A DNA stretch of 64,000 nucleotides. Source: an uncultured Clostridia bacterium (lineage in GTDB: Bacteria; Bacillota; Clostridia; Christensenellales; Aristaeellaceae). This document shows, piece after piece, positions 1 through 8,166 of the stretch. Where the stretch lies: NCBI GenBank assembly GCA_934636105.1, contig CAKTZR010000002.1:62001-126000 (forward strand). The letters run 5' to 3'. Within the stretch, counting starts at the first letter, position 1. Every line of letters begins with the position of its first letter. A model generated the notes under the pieces. It saw only the letters and a list, made by a program, of their open reading frames with translations, ran no database searches and had not been told where the DNA came from. The translations under genes and the position numbers were made by a program.

Positions 1-989
1 TCCTCCAGCGACTTGTTGGCCGATTCGCGCTGCAAACGCAGGTTCTCAAGCGTCAGCGTAATCGGCGAATCCGTCAGCTTAAACAGCGTATCCGCGCGCT
101 TGACGGTCTTGCCGACCTCCGTGCGCACGCTTTCAATCGTGCCGCCGTAGGAGGATACGGCCATCGGCTTGTTGACCTCCAGCGTGCCTGTGCCGAGCAC
201 CACGCCGTCCGCCGTCGCCACGGTGACGGTTTCGCCCATCGGCAGGGTGTCGTCCTGAATCGTGAGGGTCAGGGATGTCCCCTGCCGCGTGAGATCGACG
301 ACCGTGCCCTCGGCGGTGAAGTCTTCGCCCGTCACGGTCAGCTTGTCGTTGAGCGCCACGCCCACGGAAGCATCCACGTCGCTCAGCTCAACCTTCATGC
401 GCCCGTCCGTTGAGATGATTGCCAGCGCGCCCTCGCGGCGGAACACCGCCAGCGCATCGTCGCCCACGTTCGCATAAATCGCCATCACGCGGCCCGCCGC
501 CGGGGCTTCCACCGTCGTCACCTTCGAGCCTGTGCCCGTGTCCTGAATCGTGTCGTCCAGCTCCCAGAGATCAAATTCCAAATCGGTGATCTCATCGTCC
601 AGATCAGCGTTGGTCAGCACGGCGAGAATATCGCCCGCCTTCACCTCGTCGCCAATGCTCACGCGCAGGTCGGTCAGCGTGCCGTCCGCACCCGCGAGCA
701 CATTGGTCTGGTTGCGCGCGGAGGTCGTGCCCGTGCCATAGACGGTTTCCTCCATCGCGCCGCGGGTCACAAGCGCGCGGGAATACGTCTCGCTGTCGCT
801 GTTCTCCGCCTGCTTTTGAATATAGGCCTTGAGGCCGAACAGCCCCGCGCCGACGACAACCGCCAGCACGACGACTGTTTTCACCACCCTGCGAACGATT
901 TTGCCCGCCTTGCCGCGTTTCTTCTTTTTCGGCCGCCGCGCAGGCTGATTCACGCTCTGCTCCGGTTCATGCGTATCCTTTTCGCTCAT
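1..989 (-). CDS. HlyD-family efflux adaptor (membrane fusion protein), C-terminus cut by window edge
   Basis: The reading frame is open from an ATG at 989 to the window edge (329 codons). A GGGAGG lies about ten bases upstream of the ATG. The protein starts with a charged, Lys/Arg-rich cytoplasmic stretch, then one membrane anchor (about residues 37-53), then a biotinyl-lipoyl-like half (TLTDLRVSIGDEVKAGDIL) and a beta-barrel region with a second lipoyl-like half (APAAGRVMAIYANVGDDALA). This is the architecture of periplasmic-adaptor-like subunits that work with MacB-type ABC exporters in Gram-positives. The partner ATPase and permease would lie left of the window. The family call is firm, the substrate unknown. 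Confidence 0.8.
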   Translation of the reverse strand, partial: MSEKDTHEPEQSVNQPARRPKKKKRGKAGKIVRRVVKTVVVLAVVVGAGLFGLKAYIQKQAENSDSETYSRALVTRGAMEETVYGTGTTSARNQTNVLAGADGTLTDLRVSIGDEVKAGDILAVLTNADLDDEITDLEFDLWELDDTIQDTGTGSKVTTVEAPAAGRVMAIYANVGDDALAVFRREGALAIISTDGRMKVELSDVDASVGVALNDKLTVTGEDFTAEGTVVDLTRQGTSLTLTIQDDTLPMGETVTVATADGVVLGTGTLEVNKPMAVSSYGGTIESVRTEVGKTVKRADTLFKLTDSPITLTLENLRLQRESANKSLE

Positions 990-1090
990 GAAATCCATCC
1001 TCCCGATTCGTATTGATTGACTACGTCGGCTATTTTACTGGGATTTCATGGCAAAATTGTGAACGGACTGAATCGTTTCGGCAAACAAAA

Positions 1091-1133
1091 AGGGCGCTTT
1101 TCTCCTCGCTTAGAGAAAAACGTCCCTGTTTTT
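1091..1133 (-). terminator. Rho-independent terminator, probably bidirectional
   Basis: Arms at 1091-1104 and 1113-1127 pair with one bulge and one mismatch. T-runs follow on both strands. It sits directly after the stop of the metallophosphoesterase on the minus strand. Confidence 0.7.
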
Positions 1134-1859
1134 TCACTTATCCGGCGCATCTGCCAGTTCCAGCGACACGTCCTTGAGCACAAATCCCAGCGCGTCGCAG
1201 GAAACCAGATCATAGCGCACCCCGCGATAGCTTCCGCTGAAACCGCGCTGCACGCTCTGCCCATGCAGATGGCCGTATACGCACCGCTTTACGCCGTATT
1301 CGCTGAGCAGCCTCGTGAATTCCGTGCCCTGCCGCAGCGTTTCCGGCAGAAGCGGCGGATAATGCATCATTGCAAAAATCGGTCGTCCGTCCGCAATCCG
1401 CGCCGCGTCTTTGAGCGACATTTCCAGCCGCATGACCTCGCGGCGGTAGAGCTTTTCATCCTGCGCCGTCGCGTTTGTCCCCAGCGGAATCGTCCAGCCC
1501 CGCGTGCCGCAGAACACACATTCCCCCGCGTCAAACGCATCGTTCTGCACGGCGTGCATGTTTTTCGGCAGGCACGCGCGCAGCTGACTGACCGACGACC
1601 ACCAGAAATCGTGATTGCCGCGCAGCAGCAGGATCGTGCCCGGCAGCTTGGCAATGTCGCGCAGATCGTTCAGCGCGTCGCCCAGCTGCATGGCCCAGGA
1701 GATATCCCCCGGAATCAGCACGATATCCTCCGGCTTCACGCGGCTGCGCCAATCCGCGCAGATTCGCTCAAAATGATGCTCCCAATGCGGGCCGAAAACG
1801 TCCATCGGCTTTTTGTCGCCGCCCGGCAGATGCAAATCGCCGATTGCAAAAATGCTCAC
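1134..1859 (-). CDS. Cytoplasmic metallophosphoesterase
   Basis: A 241-residue calcineurin-like phosphoesterase with an intact set of metal-binding motifs: GDLHL (D8, H10), GDISWAM (D52), RGNHDFWW (N82, H83), a later MMHYPP and a C-terminal YGHLHG. These residues hold a dinuclear metal centre that hydrolyses phosphoesters. There is no signal peptide or membrane segment, so it acts in the cytosol. The start is GTG with a GAGAGGTGAAGG stretch before it. It lies 21 bases after the zinc-ribbon gene on the same strand and is probably cotranscribed with it. The substrate cannot be told from the sequence. Confidence 0.85.
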   Translation of the reverse strand: MSIFAIGDLHLPGGDKKPMDVFGPHWEHHFERICADWRSRVKPEDIVLIPGDISWAMQLGDALNDLRDIAKLPGTILLLRGNHDFWWSSVSQLRACLPKNMHAVQNDAFDAGECVFCGTRGWTIPLGTNATAQDEKLYRREVMRLEMSLKDAARIADGRPIFAMMHYPPLLPETLRQGTEFTRLLSEYGVKRCVYGHLHGQSVQRGFSGSYRGVRYDLVSCDALGFVLKDVSLELADAPDK

Positions 1860-1880
1860 CCTTCACCTCTCGCCCGACAA

Positions 1881-2282
1881 TCAGGAATTTTCATCCTCAT
1901 CCTCGTCGTCGTCTTCCGCTTCCTTACTCTTTTCCTCCTCCAGGGAAATCTGCTCGCCGATTTCCTCCGGCATATCGTCCGGCAGGCCGTCCAGCTCGAT
2001 TTCCTCCATTTCGGAAACATCCTCCATGCCGAGGCTGACCTCGCTGGGTTCCGGTTCTTCCATCGCATCGTCGCGGCGGCCGCCCTGCTGCTGGGTCATT
2101 TCCTTGTAGCACGCATAGCAGACGTCCTTGCCCGGCATCACCGGGTTTTCGTTGCAGATCGAGCAAAGCTCAAAGGGGTCGTCGTGCGCCTCGCCCTTCA
2201 TTTCACGCTTGCAGACGGGGCAGTACTGCTCCTCCTCGCGGATGTAATTGAGTTCACATCTGGGACACTTGATAAAGCCCAT
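1881..2282 (-). CDS. Zinc-ribbon protein with acidic tail
   Basis: I chose the ATG at 2282 because AGGAGG lies eight bases upstream; a longer in-frame extension to 2420 has no such site. The 133-residue product begins MGFIKCPRC and has four CxxC knuckles (CPRC, CPVC, CSIC, CYAC) in the first 60 residues, which look like two zinc ribbons. The second half is almost entirely Glu/Asp (it ends EDDDEDEDENS). I do not recognise a named family. A nucleic-acid- or protein-binding adaptor role is only a guess. It precedes the metallophosphoesterase in a likely operon and is divergent from the CAP-domain gene. Confidence 0.7.
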   Translation of the reverse strand: MGFIKCPRCELNYIREEEQYCPVCKREMKGEAHDDPFELCSICNENPVMPGKDVCYACYKEMTQQQGGRRDDAMEEPEPSEVSLGMEDVSEMEEIELDGLPDDMPEEIGEQISLEEEKSKEAEDDDEDEDENS

Positions 2283-2339
2283 AGGCCATCCTCCTGATAC
2301 CTTGTAACGATTTTCCTTGGCAGCCGCCTGCCAGATCTC

Positions 2340-2369
2340 TTGCCCTGCGCCAAGCGCTTCTGTTACACT
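2340..2369 (+). promoter_or_regulatory. Candidate promoter for the CAP-domain gene
   Basis: TTGCCC (2340-2345) and TACACT (2364-2369) with an 18-base spacer. Both hexamers are imperfect, so this is tentative. Confidence 0.35.
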
Positions 2370-2418
2370 GTCCACGGCACCTCCCCCACAACACGATCCA
2401 TTCAGGAGGAACATACCC

Positions 2419-2928
2419 ATGAACTTTCATGTATGCACGCGCGTCCAAAAGACCGCCGCGCTGACGGCGTTGACCCTCGCGCTTTCGCTTCTGGCGGGCG
2501 GGGTCTTGGCGGCATCCACATTCGAGGCACATTATACAACAGCTTCTGTGACTTCGCAAGAGCAAATAGCAGGAAATCTGCTGAATTTAGATCGGTCCAA
2601 TTATAATCTGCCCGAATTGACGATCGATCCCGCGCTTTCCCGCATTGCGCGGCTCAAATCCGAAGACATGCGCGACAATCAGTATTTCGCGCATACGTCG
2701 CCGACATACGGCGATGTGCGCAGCATGCTGACCCAGCTGGGCTATGCGTATGCCGCCGCGGGCGAAAATATCGCGCACCACGCGACCATCGAAAAGGCGC
2801 AGGCCGCGCTGATTTCCTCGCCCGGCCACCGGCGCAACATTTTGAGTCAAGGCTATACCAAGGCCGGCATCGGCGTGGCGCTGGATCAAAACGGCTATGT
2901 CTATCTGACCCAGATTTTTTGCCGCTGA
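2419..2928 (+). CDS. Secreted CAP-domain (SCP/PR1-like) protein
   Basis: 169 residues from an ATG at 2419 with AGGAGG at 2404-2409. An N-terminal signal peptide (hydrophobic ALTALTLALSLLAGGVLA) is followed by a CAP domain: SEDMRDNQYFAHTSP, AGENIAHH, SPGHRRNIL, and a final GIGVALDQNGYVYLTQIFC. The conserved His and Glu of the CAP pocket (FAHTSP, GENIAH) are present. Firmicute relatives include YkwD-type proteins, many of them linked to sporulation or the cell surface, but the biochemical role of the bacterial family is unsettled. The length is near minimal for the family, with no wall-anchor domain. Confidence 0.85.
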   Translation: MNFHVCTRVQKTAALTALTLALSLLAGGVLAASTFEAHYTTASVTSQEQIAGNLLNLDRSNYNLPELTIDPALSRIARLKSEDMRDNQYFAHTSPTYGDVRSMLTQLGYAYAAAGENIAHHATIEKAQAALISSPGHRRNILSQGYTKAGIGVALDQNGYVYLTQIFCR

Positions 2929-3089
2929 TTCTCGCTGCCGTCCAGCCGCCGCCAGACATCTTTAGCCTGATGCAGCGTGCCGCGCGGCGCGCGCTCGGCG
3001 GCGGGCAGTACGGCGGCCTCCAGCGGCTCAAGCGCCGCCTTGAAGACGACGTTTTCCATGCGTCTGTCTTCCCTTGCTTTTCGTTTCAT
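2901..3089 (-). CDS. Small hypothetical protein (62 aa), doubtful
   Basis: An ATG at 3089 has GGGAGGG 7-8 bases upstream, which is a good ribosome-binding site, giving a 62-residue, Arg-rich product (starts MKRKAREDRRMENVVFKAAL). Its 3' end overlaps the CAP gene end to end by 28 bases. Its ribosome-binding site lies in the arm of a 13-bp inverted repeat (3091-3131), so the apparent site may be a by-product of the hairpin. I recognise no domain. Confidence 0.3.
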   Translation of the reverse strand: MKRKAREDRRMENVVFKAALEPLEAAVLPAAERAPRGTLHQAKDVWRRLDGSENQRQKIWVR

Positions 3090-3090
3090 A

Positions 3091-3131
3091 CAAAATCCCT
3101 CCCGCTTCATCGTATGCAGGGAGGGATTTTG
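3091..3131. repeat. 13-bp perfect inverted repeat, terminator-like
   Basis: Arms 3091-3103 (CAAAATCCCTCCC) and 3119-3131 are exact reverse complements with a 15-base loop. A/T-rich ends on a G/C-rich core resemble an intrinsic terminator. It lies downstream of holA on the minus strand. Confidence 0.6.
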
Positions 3132-3139
3132 CGCGTGTC

Positions 3140-3178
3140 AACTCCTTCTGTCACGCCTACGGCGTGACAGAAGGAGTT
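3140..3178. repeat. 18-bp perfect palindrome next to holA stop
   Basis: Arms 3140-3157 and 3161-3178 match perfectly around a 3-base loop. The end sequence AACTCCTTC recurs in the element at 25704-25800, suggesting a dispersed palindromic repeat. It may also help terminate the holA transcript. Confidence 0.6.
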
Positions 3179-3180
3179 CG

Positions 3181-4188
3181 TTATTTTTCGGTTAAAGCCA
3201 GCATCAGCCTGTCCAGCGCCGCTTCCTCGCGCACAGCGCCGCGCTTGATATCAAAATCTGTCTGAACGCAAAGATCAAGCTGCTTTTTGAGCTGTTCGGC
3301 GCTTCGCCGCCCCGCCCTTCGGGTCAGCTGGTTCAGCGCAAAGGGCGGCACGCCGAGGGCCTTCGCCATCTGCGGCTGGGGCGTGCGGCTGGCGAGCATA
3401 TCTTTCGCATACATCATCTGGCGGTATTGCCGCGTAATCAGCGCCAGCACGCCGATTCGCTGTTCGCCGCTTTCCAATAACACATTCAGCAGCGAAAACG
3501 CGCGTTCCGCCTGTCCGTCCACCAGCGCGTCCACCATGGCAAACACGGTGCATTCGGCGGTGTGCGTCGCAATCCGCTCCACGTCCTCCGCCGTGATGGT
3601 CTCCCGCTCGCCGACATAGGCCGCCAGCTTTTGCAGCTCGCCGCTGAGCATCGTCAAATCGCGGCCGCTGGTGAAGGCAAGCCGGGCGCAGGTATTCGCG
3701 TCCATTTTCTTCTTCAGGGGGCGCAGCGTCTGGTTCATCCATTGCGCCAGCCGCGCGTCGTTGAGGGGTTCAAAGGCGACCGCGCCCGGCAGCTTCATCA
3801 GCGTCTGGCAGAGCTTTTTGCGTTTATCCGGCGTTTCGCATTCAAAAACCAGGCAGGTACTCGGCGGCACGCGGCCAATGTAGTCGCAGAGCGTCTTGCT
3901 CTCCTGCGCTTCGTCCTTGGCCTTGCCGCTTTCCAGCAGCGCAAGCCCCTGCACAATCACCAGCCGCCAATCGCCCATCATCGGCAGAGTTTCGCAGTTT
4001 TCCACAATCTGCTGCGCCGTCGGGCTTTGCATAAACGTGCAGTTCATGTCCTCCAGCCCCGGCATCAGCAGCTTTTTTTGCAGCGTCGCCAGCGCGCTTT
4101 TGCAGATGTAGGCTTCCTGCCCGTAGAACAGATACACGTTGCGCACCGTTCCGGCCTTGAATTCATCAAAGAACGCCCATTGATCCAT
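3181..4188 (-). CDS. holA: DNA polymerase III subunit delta
   Basis: About 335 residues, the usual length for the clamp-loader delta subunit, which opens the beta sliding clamp during DNA replication. The N-terminus (VRNVYLFYGQEAYICKSAL) is the degenerate AAA+ nucleotide-binding region typical of HolA. The C-terminal helical collar is present (IGVLALITRQYRQMMYAKDM, then DFDIKRGAVREEAALDRLML). Two start codons are close together, ATG 4194 and ATG 4188; I prefer 4188 because a GGTGG sits six bases before it. The gene overlaps the 3' end of the GerMN lipoprotein gene and is probably cotranscribed with it. Confidence 0.93.
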   Translation of the reverse strand: MDQWAFFDEFKAGTVRNVYLFYGQEAYICKSALATLQKKLLMPGLEDMNCTFMQSPTAQQIVENCETLPMMGDWRLVIVQGLALLESGKAKDEAQESKTLCDYIGRVPPSTCLVFECETPDKRKKLCQTLMKLPGAVAFEPLNDARLAQWMNQTLRPLKKKMDANTCARLAFTSGRDLTMLSGELQKLAAYVGERETITAEDVERIATHTAECTVFAMVDALVDGQAERAFSLLNVLLESGEQRIGVLALITRQYRQMMYAKDMLASRTPQPQMAKALGVPPFALNQLTRRAGRRSAEQLKKQLDLCVQTDFDIKRGAVREEAALDRLMLALTEK

Positions 4189-5686
4189 CGCCATCCACCA
4201 CCATTCCGGGATTGCGCGTCAGCCTGCCGCGCATGCACAGGCTGCCGCTCAGTTCGTCAATTTGTGCGCCGTCAAAGAAGAAGATCACGCCCTGCTGGCT
4301 TCGCCCCTGCGTCAGCGTGTTCACCATCGCATAGACCGTCTCGCGCGCCGCGTCCTCCGGGAGCGTTTGCAGCCACGCGCCAAAGCCGCTCGACAGATTG
4401 ACGACCACATTTTCCGCTTCCACCGATACCGCGAGGATGTCCACCGGGGAAACTGCGTCTTCGTTCCACCGCGCAAACAGCGTTTCAAGCTGGGCGCGCG
4501 GCTGGCTCTGCTCGCTTTCGCGCATCACGCAGCGCGCGCGGGTCAGCTTGCCGCTCTGCTCCGCCCCGTCGTAGACGACGACCGGCGCGCCGACCCAGCT
4601 TAAAAAGTCGTCGTTCTGCATCAGCTCGTTCTTAAACGTCATTTCTCCGCCGTCCGGCGTCTGGTCCGCGTCAAGCGCCGTCACCGCCTGCCCGTCGATC
4701 AGCACATGTACGCCGTCCACGCCCGGCACAACGCCCATCAGCGTCCGCGTCAGCATGCCCAGATACACGCCCAGCGTCAACTTCTGCTCCGCCAGCGCCT
4801 GCGTCAGCTCGTCGGAAAAGCGGATTTCAATCGCCTGTTCGCCGGTTTCCGGCATGCGCACGATTTCCGGCATTTCCGAAATATAGCCAATCGGTTCCGG
4901 CACATGCTGCCCCATCAGCGCGTCGGCGGGCACGCTGCTCAGCGCTTCCAGCACCGTATACAGGCAGTCGATCGCCGCCGCGCCCGCGTCGTAAGCCAGC
5001 GTCCGCACCACGGGCAGCAGCATTTGGCCATCCGCCGACGGGAAAAACAGCGTCGTCAGCCGCGTATAGCCCGCGCCGGAAAGCCGCTGATCGTCCAGCC
5101 GGTTATATCGTCCCTGCACGTCGAGATCATCTATGCGGGTCAGCGTGCCGACCGGGGTCGTCGCGCCGAGGTCAAGCCCTTCTTCCCGCCCGCCAATCAG
5201 CACGTTGACATAGGCGATGCCGGAGAGGCTGCCCAGCGTGTTCGCCACGGCCTGCCGCACGGCAAAGAGCGTCTGTGGTTCCAAAGCGCGATACCTGGCG
5301 GGCAGGTTGACCGTCGCAATGCCAGAGGAAACCGACAGTGTGGGCGCTTTGCCCTCGCCGCTCATCGGCCAGAGCGCATCCGTCCGCCCCAGCGCCGCGC
5401 CGTTCAGCAGAGCGGTCAGCGCCGCCTGCGCCGGGCTTTCGCCATCCTTCAGCGTCACCTCGGCCGGAACGGGCACAAGCCGCTCCCCGTCTGCGGAGAG
5501 CAGATAGAGCGTCACCGTCTGCGTCTCCTCCGCAAAGGCGTCCTGCGTCGGCACGTCCGCCCCCGGCTCGATCACCCAGCTGGAAAGATTTTCCATCGGC
5601 CTTTCGCTCACCATGCCCTCGCAGCCGCAGAGCAGCGTCAGCGCAAGCAGAAGCAGCAGCGCAAGGCCGCGTTTTTTGTGTCTCAT
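4166..5686 (-). CDS. GerMN-domain lipoprotein
   Basis: 506 residues. The signal peptide ends in a lipobox-like LLCGC, so the protein is probably lipid-anchored outside the membrane. A GerMN domain follows (about 58-170: VTLYLLSADGERLVPVPAEV, then SPAQAALTALLNGA). A second related stretch begins near TRLTTLFFPSADG (about residue 210), and a third GerMN-like end lies at the C-terminus (VVVNLSSGFGAWL, then VIFFFDGAQID). GerMN occurs in spore germination protein GerM and in actinobacterial LpqB. AAGGAG precedes the ATG at 5686. It lies 13 bases after another GerMN gene and overlaps holA. Confidence 0.85.
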   Translation of the reverse strand: MRHKKRGLALLLLLALTLLCGCEGMVSERPMENLSSWVIEPGADVPTQDAFAEETQTVTLYLLSADGERLVPVPAEVTLKDGESPAQAALTALLNGAALGRTDALWPMSGEGKAPTLSVSSGIATVNLPARYRALEPQTLFAVRQAVANTLGSLSGIAYVNVLIGGREEGLDLGATTPVGTLTRIDDLDVQGRYNRLDDQRLSGAGYTRLTTLFFPSADGQMLLPVVRTLAYDAGAAAIDCLYTVLEALSSVPADALMGQHVPEPIGYISEMPEIVRMPETGEQAIEIRFSDELTQALAEQKLTLGVYLGMLTRTLMGVVPGVDGVHVLIDGQAVTALDADQTPDGGEMTFKNELMQNDDFLSWVGAPVVVYDGAEQSGKLTRARCVMRESEQSQPRAQLETLFARWNEDAVSPVDILAVSVEAENVVVNLSSGFGAWLQTLPEDAARETVYAMVNTLTQGRSQQGVIFFFDGAQIDELSGSLCMRGRLTRNPGMVVDGDGSMGVL

Positions 5687-5699
5687 GGAATCTCCTTTG

Positions 5700-6695
5700 T
5701 CAGTCGCGAATCATCAGCGATTCCAGCGTCGCCAGCGCGATGCACCAGTTGTCGTTCTGCCGAACCAGCGGCACGGATTCGCGCACAATCTGCGCGTCGC
5801 CGCCTTCGTCGCTGTGGATGGAAGCATCCAGCACGACGGTCGCGCGCTGTCCGTCCAGGCTCACCGTGCCGCTCGTGCTTTCATACGTCATCAGCTGCAC
5901 GTTGGTTTCGCGCATCTGCGATTCAAACCCGCTGAGCGTCGGCGTTTCCTCCTCGCGCAGCAAAAGCGCATAAAGCGCTTCCCAATCCTGCTTCTGCCAC
6001 GCGGCCAGCATCAGTTCCAGCGCGCTTTTCGGGGTCAGCATCGCCTGCTCATCCCGCGCGCACGCCGCCAGCATCACGCCCGTGTCGCTCACGCTCTGGT
6101 CAAACCAGTAAAGCGGGATGCGCTGGGGAATTTCGTCGTCGCCCCCGGCCACATAGAGCTGCACGCGCTGATAGCGCCCGTCCTCGGTCAGCGCCAGCAC
6201 GATGGATTGAAACGCCAGCCTGCGGCGCAGCGTCGCTTCCGCCTGCCATTCGCTCAAATCCTCCCAATCGGTCGGCGCGCCATCCGGAATGCCCAGAAAC
6301 GCCTGATTGAGCGTGACGAACGCGGTGTCGCCCTCGCTCTGCACGGAGATGACCTCCGTTCCCTGCGGAAAAACGCCGCTCAAGCGGTCGTGCGCCGCAT
6401 CCGGCCCGATCAGCAGCGCTTCCACGATGCTCTGGGCGACCGTCTCCTCCCGGCGCATATCCAGCTGCGCGCCGACCGCGCCGAGCAGGTTGGTGTCGCC
6501 ATAACGAAAATAGAGCGTCACATCGATGAGATTGCTCTCCTGCTTCACGCCCAGCTGGCTTTCAAACGTCACGCCGGGCGCACTCGTCCCGCTCTCCTTC
6601 TCGTTCGTCATCAGCGCTTTGATCCGCTCCTCAAGGGGCTGCGCAAAGGCAACCAGCGCCAGTGCCGCCAGCGCGCAGACGATTGCTTTTTTCAT
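5700..6695 (-). CDS. GerMN-domain exported protein
   Basis: 331 residues with an N-terminal signal peptide (AIVCALAALALVAFAQ) and no clear lipobox. A GerMN domain occupies about residues 50-190 (IDVTLYFRYGDTNLLGAV, then TVAQSIVEALLIGP, then DTAFVTLNQAFLG). The C-terminal part (about 215-330) reads like a small NTF2-type or beta-rich domain (SALELMLAAWQKQDWEALYA). It sits 15 bases downstream of the sensor kinase and 13 bases upstream of a second GerMN gene. The context suggests an extracytoplasmic partner of the kinase, as LpqB is for MtrB, but this is inference. Confidence 0.8.
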   Translation of the reverse strand: MKKAIVCALAALALVAFAQPLEERIKALMTNEKESGTSAPGVTFESQLGVKQESNLIDVTLYFRYGDTNLLGAVGAQLDMRREETVAQSIVEALLIGPDAAHDRLSGVFPQGTEVISVQSEGDTAFVTLNQAFLGIPDGAPTDWEDLSEWQAEATLRRRLAFQSIVLALTEDGRYQRVQLYVAGGDDEIPQRIPLYWFDQSVSDTGVMLAACARDEQAMLTPKSALELMLAAWQKQDWEALYALLLREEETPTLSGFESQMRETNVQLMTYESTSGTVSLDGQRATVVLDASIHSDEGGDAQIVRESVPLVRQNDNWCIALATLESLMIRD

Positions 6696-6710
6696 CGCTC
6701 CGCCTCCCGA

Positions 6711-8135
6711 TTATTTCACCGGCAGCTGCACGGTGAACGTCGTGCCCTTGCCAAACTCGCTCGCCACCGTGACCGTGCCCGCGTGCAGACGCACAATCTG
6801 CTTGACGATGGAAAGGCCGAGACCCGTTCCGCCCGTCTCGCGGGAGCGCGCCTTATCCACCCGGTAGAATCGGTCGAACACGTGCGGCAGATCCTCCGCC
6901 GGGATGCCCACGCCCGTATCCGAGATTTCCAGCACCGCGTCGCGCCCGGATTTGACCAGCGAAACCGTGATCATGCCGCCGTCCGGCGTGTATTTGATGG
7001 CGTTTTCAATAATGTTGTAGCAGACCTGCGCCAGCTTGCCGGAATCGGCGAACATCTCGCATTCGTCCTGAATCTTCACGACGATCTGCTGTCCGCGCTT
7101 TTTCGCAAGCGGATTCAGGCGCGAAACCGTCTCGCGCACCGTGTCGGCCAGCACCATCATTTCCCGGCGCAGGCGCAGCTTGTGGCTGTCGATATGCACC
7201 AGCGTCAGCAGGTCGCCGACGACGGAGGAAAGCCGGTCGATCTCCTTGTCGATGTCGCCGAGAAATTCCTTGCGCAGCTGCGGGTCCATGTCGTCCTGAT
7301 ACATCATCGATTCCACCAGAATCTTGATGGTCGCCAGCGGCGTTTTCAGCTCGTGGGAGGCGTTGGAGACAAACTGATTGCGCGCCTCGTCGAGGTTATG
7401 CACCTGCTCGCTCATCTGGTTGAACGCGGCGGCCAGCTGGGCCATTTCGCCCTTGCCCGGCACATGAACGCGGTATTCATAATCGCCCTTGCTCATCCGC
7501 TCAATGCCGCCGGAAAGCTCGGCAACCGGCTTGGTCACGATGCGGGAAATCAGCCCCGCCAGCACCAGCACGACCGCCAGCGCCAGCAGGAAAACCAGCA
7601 CCATGCGGTCGCGCACGGAGATCAGCGAATCCACCGTCTCCTGCACGTCCGTCAGCAGCACGAGCACGCCGAGCCGCTCCCCCGCGGCCTCCAGCGGCGC
7701 GGCAAAACAGCCGACCCAGATGCGCGAAACGTCTCGCCCGGTCAGCGCGTCGAGCACGGAAGGCGCCTGCGTCTTGCCCGCGCCATCCTGCAAATGGAAG
7801 CCGTAATCCGCGTCCTTCTCTCCGCGCAGAACGGTGTGAACTTCGCCAAGTGCCAGCAGCGTGCCGCAGCGCTCACCGAACGTGTCATCCGTCACCTTGC
7901 CATCCGAATCCACAACCAAAAGGCGGCCGCCGCTCTGGCTGGCCGCCTGTACAAGCCGTTGATGGAACGCATCCGCCGTGTCGCTCTGCATGCGTTCGCC
8001 CAGCACGGCGGCGAGGTTCTGCGCCTGCGATGCGTGGGTGCGGATCGCATCGGAAAACAGCGCGTCGCCGACCAGCCGCACCGTCGAAAACGCAACCAAA
8101 TAAAACGACGCGCCGATGACCAGCAGCAGCGACAC
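6711..8135 (-). CDS. Sensor histidine kinase with HAMP domain
   Basis: About 475 residues. An N-terminal membrane segment is followed by an extracytoplasmic sensor region (about 25-170), a second membrane segment (VLVFLLALAVVLVLAGLI), HAMP, HisKA with the phosphorylated His in SNASHELKTP, and HATPase_c (N box NIIENAIKY, then DTGVGIP, then GGTGLGLSIV). The start is uncertain: the first usual start codon in frame is GTG 8135, inside the first membrane helix, with no ribosome-binding site. The frame continues upstream through HSVRTKILV to an ATT overlapping the stop of the response regulator at 8167-8171, so translation may begin there by coupling. Confidence 0.9.
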   Translation of the reverse strand: MSLLLVIGASFYLVAFSTVRLVGDALFSDAIRTHASQAQNLAAVLGERMQSDTADAFHQRLVQAASQSGGRLLVVDSDGKVTDDTFGERCGTLLALGEVHTVLRGEKDADYGFHLQDGAGKTQAPSVLDALTGRDVSRIWVGCFAAPLEAAGERLGVLVLLTDVQETVDSLISVRDRMVLVFLLALAVVLVLAGLISRIVTKPVAELSGGIERMSKGDYEYRVHVPGKGEMAQLAAAFNQMSEQVHNLDEARNQFVSNASHELKTPLATIKILVESMMYQDDMDPQLRKEFLGDIDKEIDRLSSVVGDLLTLVHIDSHKLRLRREMMVLADTVRETVSRLNPLAKKRGQQIVVKIQDECEMFADSGKLAQVCYNIIENAIKYTPDGGMITVSLVKSGRDAVLEISDTGVGIPAEDLPHVFDRFYRVDKARSRETGGTGLGLSIVKQIVRLHAGTVTVASEFGKGTTFTVQLPVK

Positions 8136-8166
8136 CAGAATCTTGGTGCGGACGGAATGGAAAGGG

